Below are positions 33,320 through 41,907 of a stretch of 64,000 nucleotides of DNA, in pieces. Position 1 is the first letter of the stretch; every line of letters begins with the position of its first letter. The stretch lies in contig NZ_ATCL01000014.1 in assembly GCF_000416965.1 (NCBI RefSeq), positions 62,001 through 126,000 of the forward strand. Reading direction: 5' to 3'. The position numbers and the translations under genes are program-made. The notes beneath the pieces are model-generated. The model ran no database searches, was not told the DNA's origin, and saw nothing but the letters and a program-made list of their open reading frames with translations. This DNA is from Exiguobacterium chiriqhucha RW-2. GTDB lineage: Bacteria > Bacillota > Bacilli > Exiguobacteriales > Exiguobacteriaceae.

Positions 33320-35107
33320 TTATTCACCAATCGCTTCTTCACGTTCAGTGTCCGTCGTACCGAGATTAGTCAAGTAAGCCTCATATTTCGGAAGCCAGTA
33401 GCGATAGGATGCCCAAACGAGGCCACCCGTCACAACGAACAAGGCGATGGTCGCCGGCCAGAACCAGCTCGAGACGATCCCGTCCGCATAGGCGAGACCG
33501 ATCGGTGAGAAGACGAAGTAGACGAAAATCATCGACGCGACAAGGATGATGGAAGTCGAAATTGCATGACGCCATGGCTTGACGCGGCCAAGATCGATGC
33601 GAATCGGATTGATGTGTTGCATCGGTCGAACTTTTGCGAATACGAGCATGATGGTCGTTTCGAGGACGAACAAAATCCCGTAAATGTGAATGAAGTTGAT
33701 GCCAAGGTCGAAGCCGAACCACTGCTCCGTTCCCCAGACGAGGAAGTAATACGTGACGACGTGGAAGCCGATGACGAGTTTCGCGGCAATCGGCGGTACG
33801 CGCTTCACGAGCATCCCGATTAAGACGATGACGAGAATCGGGATATTGAAGAAACCGGTGAAGCGGCGAATCAAGTCCCACAGTCCGTCCGGTGCGTACA
33901 TCAAGTTCGGAGCGACGAAGAACGAGACGAGCGCGACGAACGTCCCGAACCATTTGCTGACACGAATCAAATCTTTGTCAGACGCGTCCGGTTTGAACTT
34001 CGGCTTATAAATATCGAGCACGAATAAGGTGGCGATACTATTGAGCAACGAGTTGAACGAGCTGAACACGGCACCGAGCAAGACGGCGAGGAAGAAGCCC
34101 ATGAGCCACATCGGCAACAAGTCGGCAATCAAGCTCGGATAAGCGAGGTCCGCCTTATCGACGTTCGTGCCATACAAATGGAACGCGATAATCCCTGGAA
34201 GCAGCATGAAAATCGGGACGAGCAACTTCAAATAACCGGTGAAAAGTACCCCTTTTTGACCCTCGGCCAAGTTCTTCGCCCCGAGTGCCCGTTGGATGAC
34301 ATATTGATTGAGTGCCCAATAAAACAAGTTCGCAAAAATCATCCCCGTGAAGATGGACAAGAACGGAACGGAATCGTTCTCTGAACCGATCGCGTTCAGT
34401 TTCTCTGGATTCTCGGTTGCAATCGTCTTCATCCCATCGACGAGGTTGCCGTCACCGAGCGCGATGAAGCCGAGCGTCGGGACGAGGAAACCGATGATGA
34501 TTAATCCGATCCCGTTCAACGTGTCGGAGACGGCGACGGCGCGGAGACCACCGAAAATGGCGTAAACGGCTCCGATAATCCCGATGAACCAAATGACGAG
34601 CCAGAGCGACTGCTCGAAGCTGATTCCGAGTAATTCCGGGACGTCAAACAGTTGCAGGACGGCCAATCCGCCGGAATAGAGCATCGATGGGATCGTGACG
34701 CACATATAGCCGAACAAGAACAACAGGACCGTCAAGCGACGGACGTCCTCGTCATACCGTTGGCTCAAAAATTCAGGGATCGTCGAAATACCGATTCCGA
34801 GAAAACGCGGCAGTAAAAAGAGCGCCATGATGATGGCGGCGATTCCGGCTGTGACTTCCCACGCCATGGCCGACATGTTGCCGGCGAACGATTGCCCGTT
34901 TAAGCCGATCAACTGCTCGGCTGACAAGTTCGTCAATAAGAGTGATCCGGCGATAAAGATGCCGGTTAGCCCCCGTCCTGCCAAGAAGTAGTCGTCGGCA
35001 CTCTCGACTTTCCCTTTCGTCATGCGATAAGACACGTAAGCGACGAGCCCCATGAATAAGGCCCCTGTGATTAATATGTAAACAACTTGTTGAATGGTCA
35101 ACGACAT
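33320..35107 (-). CDS. Sodium:solute symporter (SSS family, vSGLT-like)
   Basis: A 595-residue membrane protein with about 14 hydrophobic helices. The early segment FLAGRGLTGIFIAGSLLLTN (about residues 41-60) and the LSAEQLIGLNGQSFAGNMSA sequence that follows are typical of the sodium/glucose-like branch. It should import a sugar or organic acid with sodium. The start ATG 35107 follows GAGGGAGG; the longer frame to 35161 has no site. The substrate cannot be told from context; a sugar is plausible. Confidence 0.88.
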   Translation of the reverse strand: MSLTIQQVVYILITGALFMGLVAYVSYRMTKGKVESADDYFLAGRGLTGIFIAGSLLLTNLSAEQLIGLNGQSFAGNMSAMAWEVTAGIAAIIMALFLLPRFLGIGISTIPEFLSQRYDEDVRRLTVLLFLFGYMCVTIPSMLYSGGLAVLQLFDVPELLGISFEQSLWLVIWFIGIIGAVYAIFGGLRAVAVSDTLNGIGLIIIGFLVPTLGFIALGDGNLVDGMKTIATENPEKLNAIGSENDSVPFLSIFTGMIFANLFYWALNQYVIQRALGAKNLAEGQKGVLFTGYLKLLVPIFMLLPGIIAFHLYGTNVDKADLAYPSLIADLLPMWLMGFFLAVLLGAVFSSFNSLLNSIATLFVLDIYKPKFKPDASDKDLIRVSKWFGTFVALVSFFVAPNLMYAPDGLWDLIRRFTGFFNIPILVIVLIGMLVKRVPPIAAKLVIGFHVVTYYFLVWGTEQWFGFDLGINFIHIYGILFVLETTIMLVFAKVRPMQHINPIRIDLGRVKPWRHAISTSIILVASMIFVYFVFSPIGLAYADGIVSSWFWPATIALFVVTGGLVWASYRYWLPKYEAYLTNLGTTDTEREEAIGE

Positions 35108-35219
35108 TCCCTCCCTCAACTTCTTCTTATTTATAAGTACTTTTTCATAACTACCCTTCACGAAGTATGATTATTTCCCGTTTTCTCTTTTGTAAAAGAA
35201 CTGTAACAAACCTCACAAC

Positions 35220-35248
35220 AAAAAAAGACACCTGAGAGGTCAGGTGTC
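35220..35248 (-). terminator. Terminator overlapping the mgtE stop codon
   Basis: GACACCTGA and TCAGGTGTC pair around GAGG with A-runs on both sides, so it can work in both directions. The mgtE stop lies in the stem. Confidence 0.85.
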
Positions 35249-36605
35249 AAAAAAAGCGAAGCAACGAAGTCGCGACCGTGAAATAAATGATTAAGCCGAG
35301 ATTGTCGACGACTGTTGTGATGAACGGACCCGACGCGACGGCTGGATCGAGTTTCAATCGATTGATCAAGAGCGGCACGAGCGTCCCGACGATGGTCGCC
35401 ACGCTGAGCGACGCAAAAATCGACAGACCGACGATTATGCCGATTAAGGCACTGTCATAGAGGACGGTGATGACGCCGAAGATGACGACCATACAGGCGA
35501 GACCGAGCAATAACCCCGTCCCGAACTCACGACGAATCATTTTCAACACGTTCTTTCGATTAATCGTCCCGAGCGCGATTGAGCGGACGGCGACGACGAG
35601 CGATTGGGTGGCGGCGTTACCGGCCGAACCCATGACGAGCGGCATGAAGACGGCGAGCAAGACGATCGTTTCGAGCGTGTCCTCGAAACCACCGATCGTC
35701 GACGCAGTGATCATCCCGAGGAACATGAGGCTGATAATCCATGGCGCGCGCTTCATCGCCGCCTCGACCGGTCCCATGTTGATGTCCGACGAACCTTTCG
35801 TCGCCGACAGCTCTTCGAAATCCTCGGTCGTCTCGCGTTCGATGACGTCCATGACATCGTCGACCGTGATGATCCCGAGCAGATGGTCCTCGCTGTCGAT
35901 GACAGGCAGGGCCAATAAGTCATACTTCTGAACGGTCCGGGCCAAGTCTTCCTGATCGGCGAGGACGTGGGCCGACACGACGCGCCGGCCCATGATGTCC
36001 GCGATTTGCACGTCGAGCGGGGAGACGATCAAGTCGCGTAGCGAGACGACGCCGACGAGCCGGCGATCGGTGTCGATGACGTACAGGTAATAGATTGTCT
36101 CGGCTTCCGGTCCAAGTTCGCGCAAGTCTTCGAGCGTCGCACCGACGGTCTTGTCCGCCTTCAACACGATAAACTCGGTCGTCATGATGGCACCGGCCGT
36201 ATCGTCCGGATAGCGCATCAAGTCTTTGACCTCGGTCGCCTCGGTCTCGTCCATCAACTCGAACAGTTCGTTCATGAAGTCGTCAGGGAGCTCGGTCATC
36301 AAGTCGGCGGCGTTATCCGAGAACATATCGTTCAACACACGTACGGCGAACGGACGTGGCATCTCTTGAATGAACTGTTCCTGTTCGTCCAGTTCAAGTT
36401 TTTCAAACAAGTCGGTGAACGCTTCCGGGGATAACGCCTCGTAGACGAACTCACGGCCCGGACGTTCAAGTTCGATGAACAGGTCGGCCTGTTCACCAGG
36501 GTGGAGGGTGAGGAACACGTCGCGGAAATCGACCGGGTCCCCTTTTTGAATGAGCGCTGTCACTTGGGCTTCATGACGGGCGCGTTCTGTACGTTCGATT
36601 GCCAT
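35247..36605 (-). CDS. mgtE: Magnesium transporter MgtE
   Basis: A homodimeric magnesium channel. The 452-residue protein has the cytosolic N domain (about residues 1-130, helical repeats), two CBS domains (about 135-260, including YLYVIDTDRRLVGVVSLRDL) and a five-helix membrane domain with VMGSAGNAATQS (about 325-336) and DPAVASGPFITTVVDNLG, whose first aspartate lines the pore. Magnesium closes the channel through the N and CBS domains. No M-box riboswitch is evident upstream. Confidence 0.95.
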   Translation of the reverse strand: MAIERTERARHEAQVTALIQKGDPVDFRDVFLTLHPGEQADLFIELERPGREFVYEALSPEAFTDLFEKLELDEQEQFIQEMPRPFAVRVLNDMFSDNAADLMTELPDDFMNELFELMDETEATEVKDLMRYPDDTAGAIMTTEFIVLKADKTVGATLEDLRELGPEAETIYYLYVIDTDRRLVGVVSLRDLIVSPLDVQIADIMGRRVVSAHVLADQEDLARTVQKYDLLALPVIDSEDHLLGIITVDDVMDVIERETTEDFEELSATKGSSDINMGPVEAAMKRAPWIISLMFLGMITASTIGGFEDTLETIVLLAVFMPLVMGSAGNAATQSLVVAVRSIALGTINRKNVLKMIRREFGTGLLLGLACMVVIFGVITVLYDSALIGIIVGLSIFASLSVATIVGTLVPLLINRLKLDPAVASGPFITTVVDNLGLIIYFTVATSLLRFF

Positions 36606-36905
36606 CGACTCACTTCCTTTTCACATCATTTGTCTATATTATGTCACGAGTTTGAGTGGTCTCAAACAAAATCAAAAAAATGCTATGAATTTTTTTCACA
36701 ATCTATACAGCGTGTATACGTTACTTTCTCTCGATTCGAGGGGCCACACCGTTTCTCGAGTGATTGTTCATTCATGTCACGTCATGGTCTATGCACTTTT
36801 CTGTGGAATCCACCACAGTCCAAACGTCGGACTTGCCCATCGTGGAAATGGGTAAGTTGATAATGTAAGGGTAGCAACACACCCGAATCACAAGGAGGAA
36901 GCGAG
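36606..36905. other. Divergent intergenic region mgtE/arcA
   Basis: Three hundred bases with no gene. On the minus side, TTGAGA and ATAATA-type boxes flank an inverted repeat GTTTGAG/CTCAAAC (36650-36667) in the likely mgtE promoter. On the plus side lie the Crp-type palindrome and arcA promoter described separately. I see nothing else. Confidence 0.6.
36801..36864 (+). promoter_or_regulatory. arcA promoter with Crp/Fnr-type site
   Basis: CTGTGGAATCCACCACAG (36801-36818) is a perfect TGTGG-N6-CCACA palindrome of the Crp/Fnr half-site type. A -10 box GATAAT lies at 36859-36864 with a poor -35. If transcription starts near 36871, the palindrome is centred at about -61.5, the classical class I activator position. 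The ArcR-like gene 7.5 kb downstream is the obvious candidate activator. Confidence 0.7.
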
Positions 36906-38177
36906 ATGATATCGATGACGGATCAACAAACCGCACGGGATACTACGCTGAAACATCCGATCCACGTGTATTCAGAAATTGGTGAACTCAGGACCGTCCT
37001 TTTAAAACGTCCAGGACGCGAACTCGAAAATTTGACCCCGGAATATTTGGAACGACTCCTGTTTGATGACATTCCCCATCTTCCAGTCATTCAAAAAGAA
37101 CACGACTACTTTGCGAGCGTGCTCCAAAATCGAGGCGTCGAAGTGCTTTATCTCGAAAACTTAATGGCTGAGACGTTGTCGTTGCCGGGTGTCCGTGAAC
37201 GTTTCGTCGCTGATATCTTGTCAGAGTCCAAATCAAATATCAACGGTTCGTACGAGACGCTGAAAGAGTATTTGCTCGCCTACGACAATGAAAAGTTGAT
37301 TGAAACCGTCATGGCCGGGATTCGGAAGTCCGAGATTAAGCCCGAAAAACGGCGCCACTTACACGAGATGATTGAGGACACGTATCCGTTCTATCTCGAT
37401 CCGATGCCGAACTTATACTTCACCCGTGACCCGGCGGCAGCAATCGGCAACGGGCTATCCATCAACCGGATGAAAGAGCCGGCTCGTCGTCGTGAATCGT
37501 TGTTCACGCAATATATTATGCGCTATCACCCACGATTCGCGAAACATGACATCCCGATTTGGTCGGACCGCGACTACCGCTTCGCGATGGAGGGTGGGGA
37601 CGAGCTCGTATTGTCGAAGGAAGTCGTCGCCATCGGGATTTCCGAACGAACGACGGCCCAAGGGATTGAACGGGTCGCCCTCAACTTGTTGAAAAACGGC
37701 GGCACATTCAAAAAAGTCATCGCCATCGAAATTCCGAAGTCGCGCGCGTTCATGCATCTCGACACGGTCTTCACGATGGTCGACCATGACAAGTTCACGA
37801 TTCATCCGTTCATCCAAGGTCCAGGAGGCAAGATGAATATCTTTGAACTGACGTTGAACGCTGAAGGCGAACTTCACATCACGCAGCATACGGATCTGTT
37901 GAACGTGTTGAAAGCCGCACTCGGTCTCGATGAGATCGTCTTAATCCCATGTGGGGGCGGGGACCCGATTGCCGCTGCCCGCGAGCAATGGAACGATGGG
38001 TCGAACACGCTCGCCATCGCTCCAGGCGTCGTCGTCACGTACGACCGCAACTACGTCTCGAACGAGTTGCTCCGTTCCGAGGGCGTCGAAGTCATCGAAA
38101 TCATGTCGAGTGAACTGTCGCGTGGCCGTGGGGGTCCACGCTGTATGAGCTGTCCGATTATCCGCGAAGACATTTAA
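36906..38177 (+). CDS. arcA: Arginine deiminase ArcA
   Basis: ArcA hydrolyses arginine to citrulline and ammonia, the first step of arginine fermentation. The 423-residue protein has the normal length. Substrate and catalytic segments are visible: [10 protein letters not shown] (about residues 176-185), [10 protein letters not shown] (about 229-238), [10 protein letters not shown] (His and Asp, about 285-294) and the nucleophile Cys in [10 protein letters not shown] near the C-terminus. AAGGAGGAAG precedes the ATG. It is first in arcA-arcB-arcD-arcC. Confidence 0.96.
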   Translation: MISMTDQQTARDTTLKHPIHVYSEIGELRTVLLKRPGRELENLTPEYLERLLFDDIPHLPVIQKEHDYFASVLQNRGVEVLYLENLMAETLSLPGVRERFVADILSESKSNINGSYETLKEYLLAYDNEKLIETVMAGIRKSEIKPEKRRHLHEMIEDTYPFYLDPMPNLYFTRDPAAAIGNGLSINRMKEPARRRESLFTQYIMRYHPRFAKHDIPIWSDRDYRFAMEGGDELVLSKEVVAIGISERTTAQGIERVALNLLKNGGTFKKVIAIEIPKSRAFMHLDTVFTMVDHDKFTIHPFIQGPGGKMNIFELTLNAEGELHITQHTDLLNVLKAALGLDEIVLIPCGGGDPIAAAREQWNDGSNTLAIAPGVVVTYDRNYVSNELLRSEGVEVIEIMSSELSRGRGGPRCMSCPIIREDI

Positions 38178-38193
38178 CGAGGAGGAAACGAGC

Positions 38194-39222
38194 ATGTCCA
38201 CAACGTACAACTTTGATTTGAAAGGCCGTCATTTTCTATCATTGAACGATTTTTCAGGAGACGAGTTGAACTATTTGATCGATTTATCGGCCGCCTTCAA
38301 GCGTCAAAAGCAACAAGGCGTCCCGCACCGCATCTGTGAAGGGAAGAACGTGGCGCTCTTGTTTGAAAAACCATCGACACGGACGCGTTGTGCGTTTACT
38401 GTGGCGGCCATCGATCTCGGCATGCATCCGGAATACCTCGGGAAATCGGATATCCAGTTCGGCAAAAAAGAATCGGTTCGAGACACGGCCATCGTGCTCG
38501 GACGTATGTTCGACGGCATCCAGTTCCGTGGGTTCGCCCATGAGACGGTCGAAGGTTTGGCCAAAGATGCTGGTGTCCCGGTATGGAACGGGTTGACGGA
38601 CTTATATCATCCGACTCAAATCTTGGCCGACTTCTTGACCGTCAAAGAACAGAAAGGCGAGTTGTCTGGCATTCGCTTCGTCTATGTCGGCGATGGACGC
38701 AACAATATGGGCAACACGCTCTTGATTGGTGGGGCCAAAGTCGGAATGGACATGCGCATCTGCGCGCCGAAATCGCTCTGGCCGTCAGATGAGGTCGTCG
38801 ATTTTGCCCGCTCGGTCGCTGCCGAGACGGGAGCGAAAATTACGTTGACCGAGAGTATCGATGAAGCGGTCGCCGACGCCGACGTGATTTACACCGATGT
38901 GTGGGTGTCGATGGGCGAAGAGGCTGAATTCGCCGAGCGGATCAAGTTGCTCCATCCTTACCAAGTGAACATGGACATGCTCACGAAGACTAATAATCCA
39001 GACGTCATGTTCCTTCACTGTCTGCCAGCCTTCCACGACTTGGAGACCGAGGTTGGCCGAGCCATCCATTCCGAATATGGTCTGACCGAGATGGAAGTCA
39101 CGGACGAGGTGTTCCGGAGTCGTCATTCCTTCGTCTTTGATCAGGCGGAGAATCGGATGCACACGATTAAAGCTGTGATGGCGGCGACGCTCACCGACAC
39201 CAACGAATGGCTTGAACGCTGA
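38194..39222 (+). CDS. arcB: Catabolic ornithine carbamoyltransferase ArcB
   Basis: It splits citrulline with phosphate into ornithine and carbamoyl phosphate. The 342-residue protein has the carbamoyl-phosphate loop [10 protein letters not shown] (about residues 55-64), HPTQILADF (about 140-148) and the ornithine-binding [10 protein letters not shown] (about 275-284). The position between arcA and arcD supports the catabolic form over biosynthetic ArgF. AGGAGG precedes the start, sixteen bases after arcA. Confidence 0.94.
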   Translation: MSTTYNFDLKGRHFLSLNDFSGDELNYLIDLSAAFKRQKQQGVPHRICEGKNVALLFEKPSTRTRCAFTVAAIDLGMHPEYLGKSDIQFGKKESVRDTAIVLGRMFDGIQFRGFAHETVEGLAKDAGVPVWNGLTDLYHPTQILADFLTVKEQKGELSGIRFVYVGDGRNNMGNTLLIGGAKVGMDMRICAPKSLWPSDEVVDFARSVAAETGAKITLTESIDEAVADADVIYTDVWVSMGEEAEFAERIKLLHPYQVNMDMLTKTNNPDVMFLHCLPAFHDLETEVGRAIHSEYGLTEMEVTDEVFRSRHSFVFDQAENRMHTIKAVMAATLTDTNEWLER

Positions 39223-39228
39223 CGGACG

Positions 39229-39255
39229 GGAGGGGTTTCCCCTCCGGTTCGTACT
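39229..39255 (+). other. Intercistronic hairpin between arcB and arcD
   Basis: GGAGGGG and CCCCTCC form a very stable stem around TTT without a T-run. It probably protects the upstream mRNA or tunes expression between the enzyme and transporter genes. Confidence 0.6.
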
Positions 39256-39275
39256 AAACGAAAGGGATGAGTTCA

Positions 39276-40751
39276 ATGTCTACGAAAATAGCGCATGACT
39301 CAAGTGGAACGGCTGGCGTACAACCGGAGAAAAAGGATCGACGATTAGGGCTCGGGGCGTTGACGGCACTCGTCGTCGGTTCGATGATTGGCGGGGGAGC
39401 CTTCAACTTAGCGGCCGATTTGGCCCAAGGTGCGAACGCGGGGGCGATTTTGATTGGGTGGGTCATCACCGGAATCGGGATTATCGCACTCGGTCTCAGT
39501 TTTCAAAATTTGACGATGCGTCGTCCAGACCTCGACGGCGGGGTGTACAGTTACGCCCGGGCCGGCTTCGGTCAGTTCATGGGGTTCAACTCGGCGTGGG
39601 GCTACTGGCTCTCCGCATGGCTTGGTAACGTCGCCTATGCGACGCTCCTGTTCAGTTCGGTCGGTTATTTCTTCCCAATCTTCGAAGGCGGTCAAAACAT
39701 CGCCTCCATCATCGGCGCCTCGATTATGCTGTGGCTCGTTCATTCGCTCATTTTACGAGGCATTCATGAAGCATCCATGATCAACATCATCACGACGATT
39801 GCGAAACTCGTACCGATTTTTGCTTTTATCACCATCACCTTATTCTTCTTCAACCTCGATAATTTCACGTTCGATTTCTGGGGCCAGGGTGGTTTCTCAT
39901 GGGGTAGTGTGAGAGACCAGGTCGTCTCGACGATGCTCGTCACACTATGGGTGTTCATCGGTGTCGAAGGGGCGGTCGTCTTATCCGGACGGGCCCGCAA
40001 GCGCTCGGACGTCGGGAAAGCGACGGTCATCGGGTTGCTCGGGACACTCGTCATCTATCTGCTCATCTCGATCATGTCGCTCGGTCTCATGAATCCAGAG
40101 AACGTGGCGAACGCTTCACAACCGGCGATGGCGTACTTGCTCGAGTCGGCGGTCGGACCGTGGGGCGCGATGCTAATCAACGGCGGTCTCGTCATCTCTG
40201 TCCTCGGGGCGTGGCTCGGTTGGACGTTACTTGCCGCCGAGATTCCATTCGTGGCCGGGAAAGACGGCGTGTTCCCGAAATGGTTCACGAAAGAGAATAA
40301 AAACAGCGCGCCGGCCAACGCGCTCTGGCTCACGAACGGATTGATTCAATTGTTCCTCTTCACGTTCCTGTTCTCGGATGCGGCGTATAATTTCGCCTTC
40401 TCGCTCGCTTCGAGCGCCATCTTGATTCCATACGTCTTCTCGGCTTTCTATCAAGTCAAAGTCGCGAAGAACGGCATCGGCTACAACGCCGGTGAACGCC
40501 GGACCCGCGATCTCATCATCGGAGCCGTCGCCTCGATTTACGGGATTTGGCTCATCTATGCGGCTGGAATCGACTATCTGCTCTTGACGACCTTACTGTA
40601 CGCACCAGGTACGTTGCTCTATATCAAGGCACAGCGTGAGAACGGCATCAAGACGTTGACGAAGACGGAATGGATTGTGGCCGGTGTCTTGACCGCGCTC
40701 GCCATCTTGGCCGTCGTGCGCATCGTCTCAGGAAATATCTCAGTCTTTTGA
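39276..40751 (+). CDS. arcD: Arginine/ornithine antiporter ArcD (APC family)
   Basis: It exchanges external arginine for internal ornithine. The 491-residue membrane protein has 12-13 hydrophobic helices and the APC-type substrate segment ALVVGSMIGGGAFNLAADLA (about residues 24-43). I chose ATG 39276, correctly spaced from GAAAGGG; the ATG nine bases earlier is too close. Its place between arcB and arcC fits arginine fermentation. Confidence 0.92.
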   Translation: MSTKIAHDSSGTAGVQPEKKDRRLGLGALTALVVGSMIGGGAFNLAADLAQGANAGAILIGWVITGIGIIALGLSFQNLTMRRPDLDGGVYSYARAGFGQFMGFNSAWGYWLSAWLGNVAYATLLFSSVGYFFPIFEGGQNIASIIGASIMLWLVHSLILRGIHEASMINIITTIAKLVPIFAFITITLFFFNLDNFTFDFWGQGGFSWGSVRDQVVSTMLVTLWVFIGVEGAVVLSGRARKRSDVGKATVIGLLGTLVIYLLISIMSLGLMNPENVANASQPAMAYLLESAVGPWGAMLINGGLVISVLGAWLGWTLLAAEIPFVAGKDGVFPKWFTKENKNSAPANALWLTNGLIQLFLFTFLFSDAAYNFAFSLASSAILIPYVFSAFYQVKVAKNGIGYNAGERRTRDLIIGAVASIYGIWLIYAAGIDYLLLTTLLYAPGTLLYIKAQRENGIKTLTKTEWIVAGVLTALAILAVVRIVSGNISVF

Positions 40752-40766
40752 TCGGGGGAAACCAAT

Positions 40767-41729
40767 ATGCGGAATAAACGAGTAGTCATCGCACTAGGTG
40801 GAAATGCGATTCAACAAGGAAAAGATGCGACGGCCGAGGCTCAAATTCGAGCCGTCGAGGCGACGGCTGAATCTCTGGCCGCGCTTGTCGCCGAAGGGAT
40901 TGAGGTCATCATCACCCATGGGAACGGGCCGCAAGTTGGGAATTTGATGTTGCAACAGGCTGCGTCGGATAGTCCGGCGACGCCGGCCTTGCCACTCGAC
41001 GTTTGCGGGGCGATGACACAAGGGATGATTGGCTATTGGTTCGAGAATGCCCTCACGAAAGCTCTGAGATCGCGCGGTTTGGAACGTTCGGTCGCGCCAA
41101 TCGTCACGCGGTCGGTCGTCGACCCGAACGATAGTGCTTTCAGTCACCCGACGAAGCCGATTGGTCCCTTCTACGACGAGGCGGAAGCGCAGCAGATGGA
41201 ACGGACGACCGGTTATGTGTTCAAAGAAGACGCCGGTCGCGGCTATCGCCGCGTCGTCCCGAGTCCGTTTCCAGTGGCGATTCTCGAGCACGCGGTCATC
41301 CGTGACCTTGTCGCCCATGAGCACATCGTCGTCGCCTCTGGCGGCGGCGGGATTCCCGTCATCGATACACCAGATGGTTATGTCGGTGTCGAGGCGGTCA
41401 TCGATAAAGATTTCGCCGCTGCGAAACTCGCCGATCTCGTCGACGCCGACATGCTCCTCATTTTGACGGCCGTCGAGCACGTATTCGTCGATTTTGGGAC
41501 CTCGTCGGCTCGGGCGCTCGAGGAGACGACGAAAGAACAGCTCGAGACGTATATCGCCGAGGGGCAATTCGCACCGGGCAGTATGTTGCCGAAAGTTCGG
41601 GCGGCCCTTCAGTTCGCCGAATCAGGACACGACCGGGTTGCCGTCATCACGTCGCTCGAACAAGCCCTTGCGGCGGTCCGAGGTGAGGTCGGGACGCGCG
41701 TCCGACTCGCCGCGACGCTCCAACAATAA
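40767..41729 (+). CDS. arcC: Carbamate kinase ArcC
   Basis: It makes ATP from carbamoyl phosphate and ADP, the energy-yielding step of the pathway. The 320-residue protein has [11 protein letters not shown] (about residues 6-16), the segment [14 protein letters not shown] (about 50-63) and [12 protein letters not shown] (about 190-201), all usual in amino-acid-kinase-fold carbamate kinases, and a C-terminal [13 protein letters not shown] terminator follows within ten bases, which closes the arc operon. Confidence 0.95.
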   Translation: MRNKRVVIALGGNAIQQGKDATAEAQIRAVEATAESLAALVAEGIEVIITHGNGPQVGNLMLQQAASDSPATPALPLDVCGAMTQGMIGYWFENALTKALRSRGLERSVAPIVTRSVVDPNDSAFSHPTKPIGPFYDEAEAQQMERTTGYVFKEDAGRGYRRVVPSPFPVAILEHAVIRDLVAHEHIVVASGGGGIPVIDTPDGYVGVEAVIDKDFAAAKLADLVDADMLLILTAVEHVFVDFGTSSARALEETTKEQLETYIAEGQFAPGSMLPKVRAALQFAESGHDRVAVITSLEQALAAVRGEVGTRVRLAATLQQ

Positions 41730-41737
41730 GCTCAACG

Positions 41738-41766
41738 CCACAGACATCAGCGTCTGTGGTTTTTTT
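41738..41766 (+). terminator. Terminator of the arc operon
   Basis: CCACAGAC and GTCTGTGG pair around ATCAGC, followed by seven T. Confidence 0.9.
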
Positions 41767-41815
41767 CTGAATTGGCAGCTCGTCGTTTTTTATGGTCCGA
41801 CATGGGGAAGGAATG

Positions 41816-41864
41816 TTGTATGTCGATTTAGACATTGCTATCATTTTGAGTGTAAACGTTTGCA
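41816..41864 (+). promoter_or_regulatory. GH31 promoter with cre site and inverted repeat
   Basis: TTGTAT (41816-41821) and TATCAT (41839-41844) are 17 bases apart. A perfect cre, TGTAAACGTTTGCA (41851-41864), begins at the expected start point. The spacer also contains ATGTC-GATTTA-GACAT (41820-41835), a possible operator for a specific repressor. Confidence 0.8.
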
Positions 41865-41907
41865 CAATTTAGAAGGGGAGTGACGAAGAGCGGCAACGCT
41901 CGAGCTT

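Noticed and set aside
20985-41840. Shared 13-mer TTTAGACATTGCT in the ABC-F leader and the GH31 promoter
   Set aside because: A 13-base match is expected by chance many times in 64 kb and the contexts differ.
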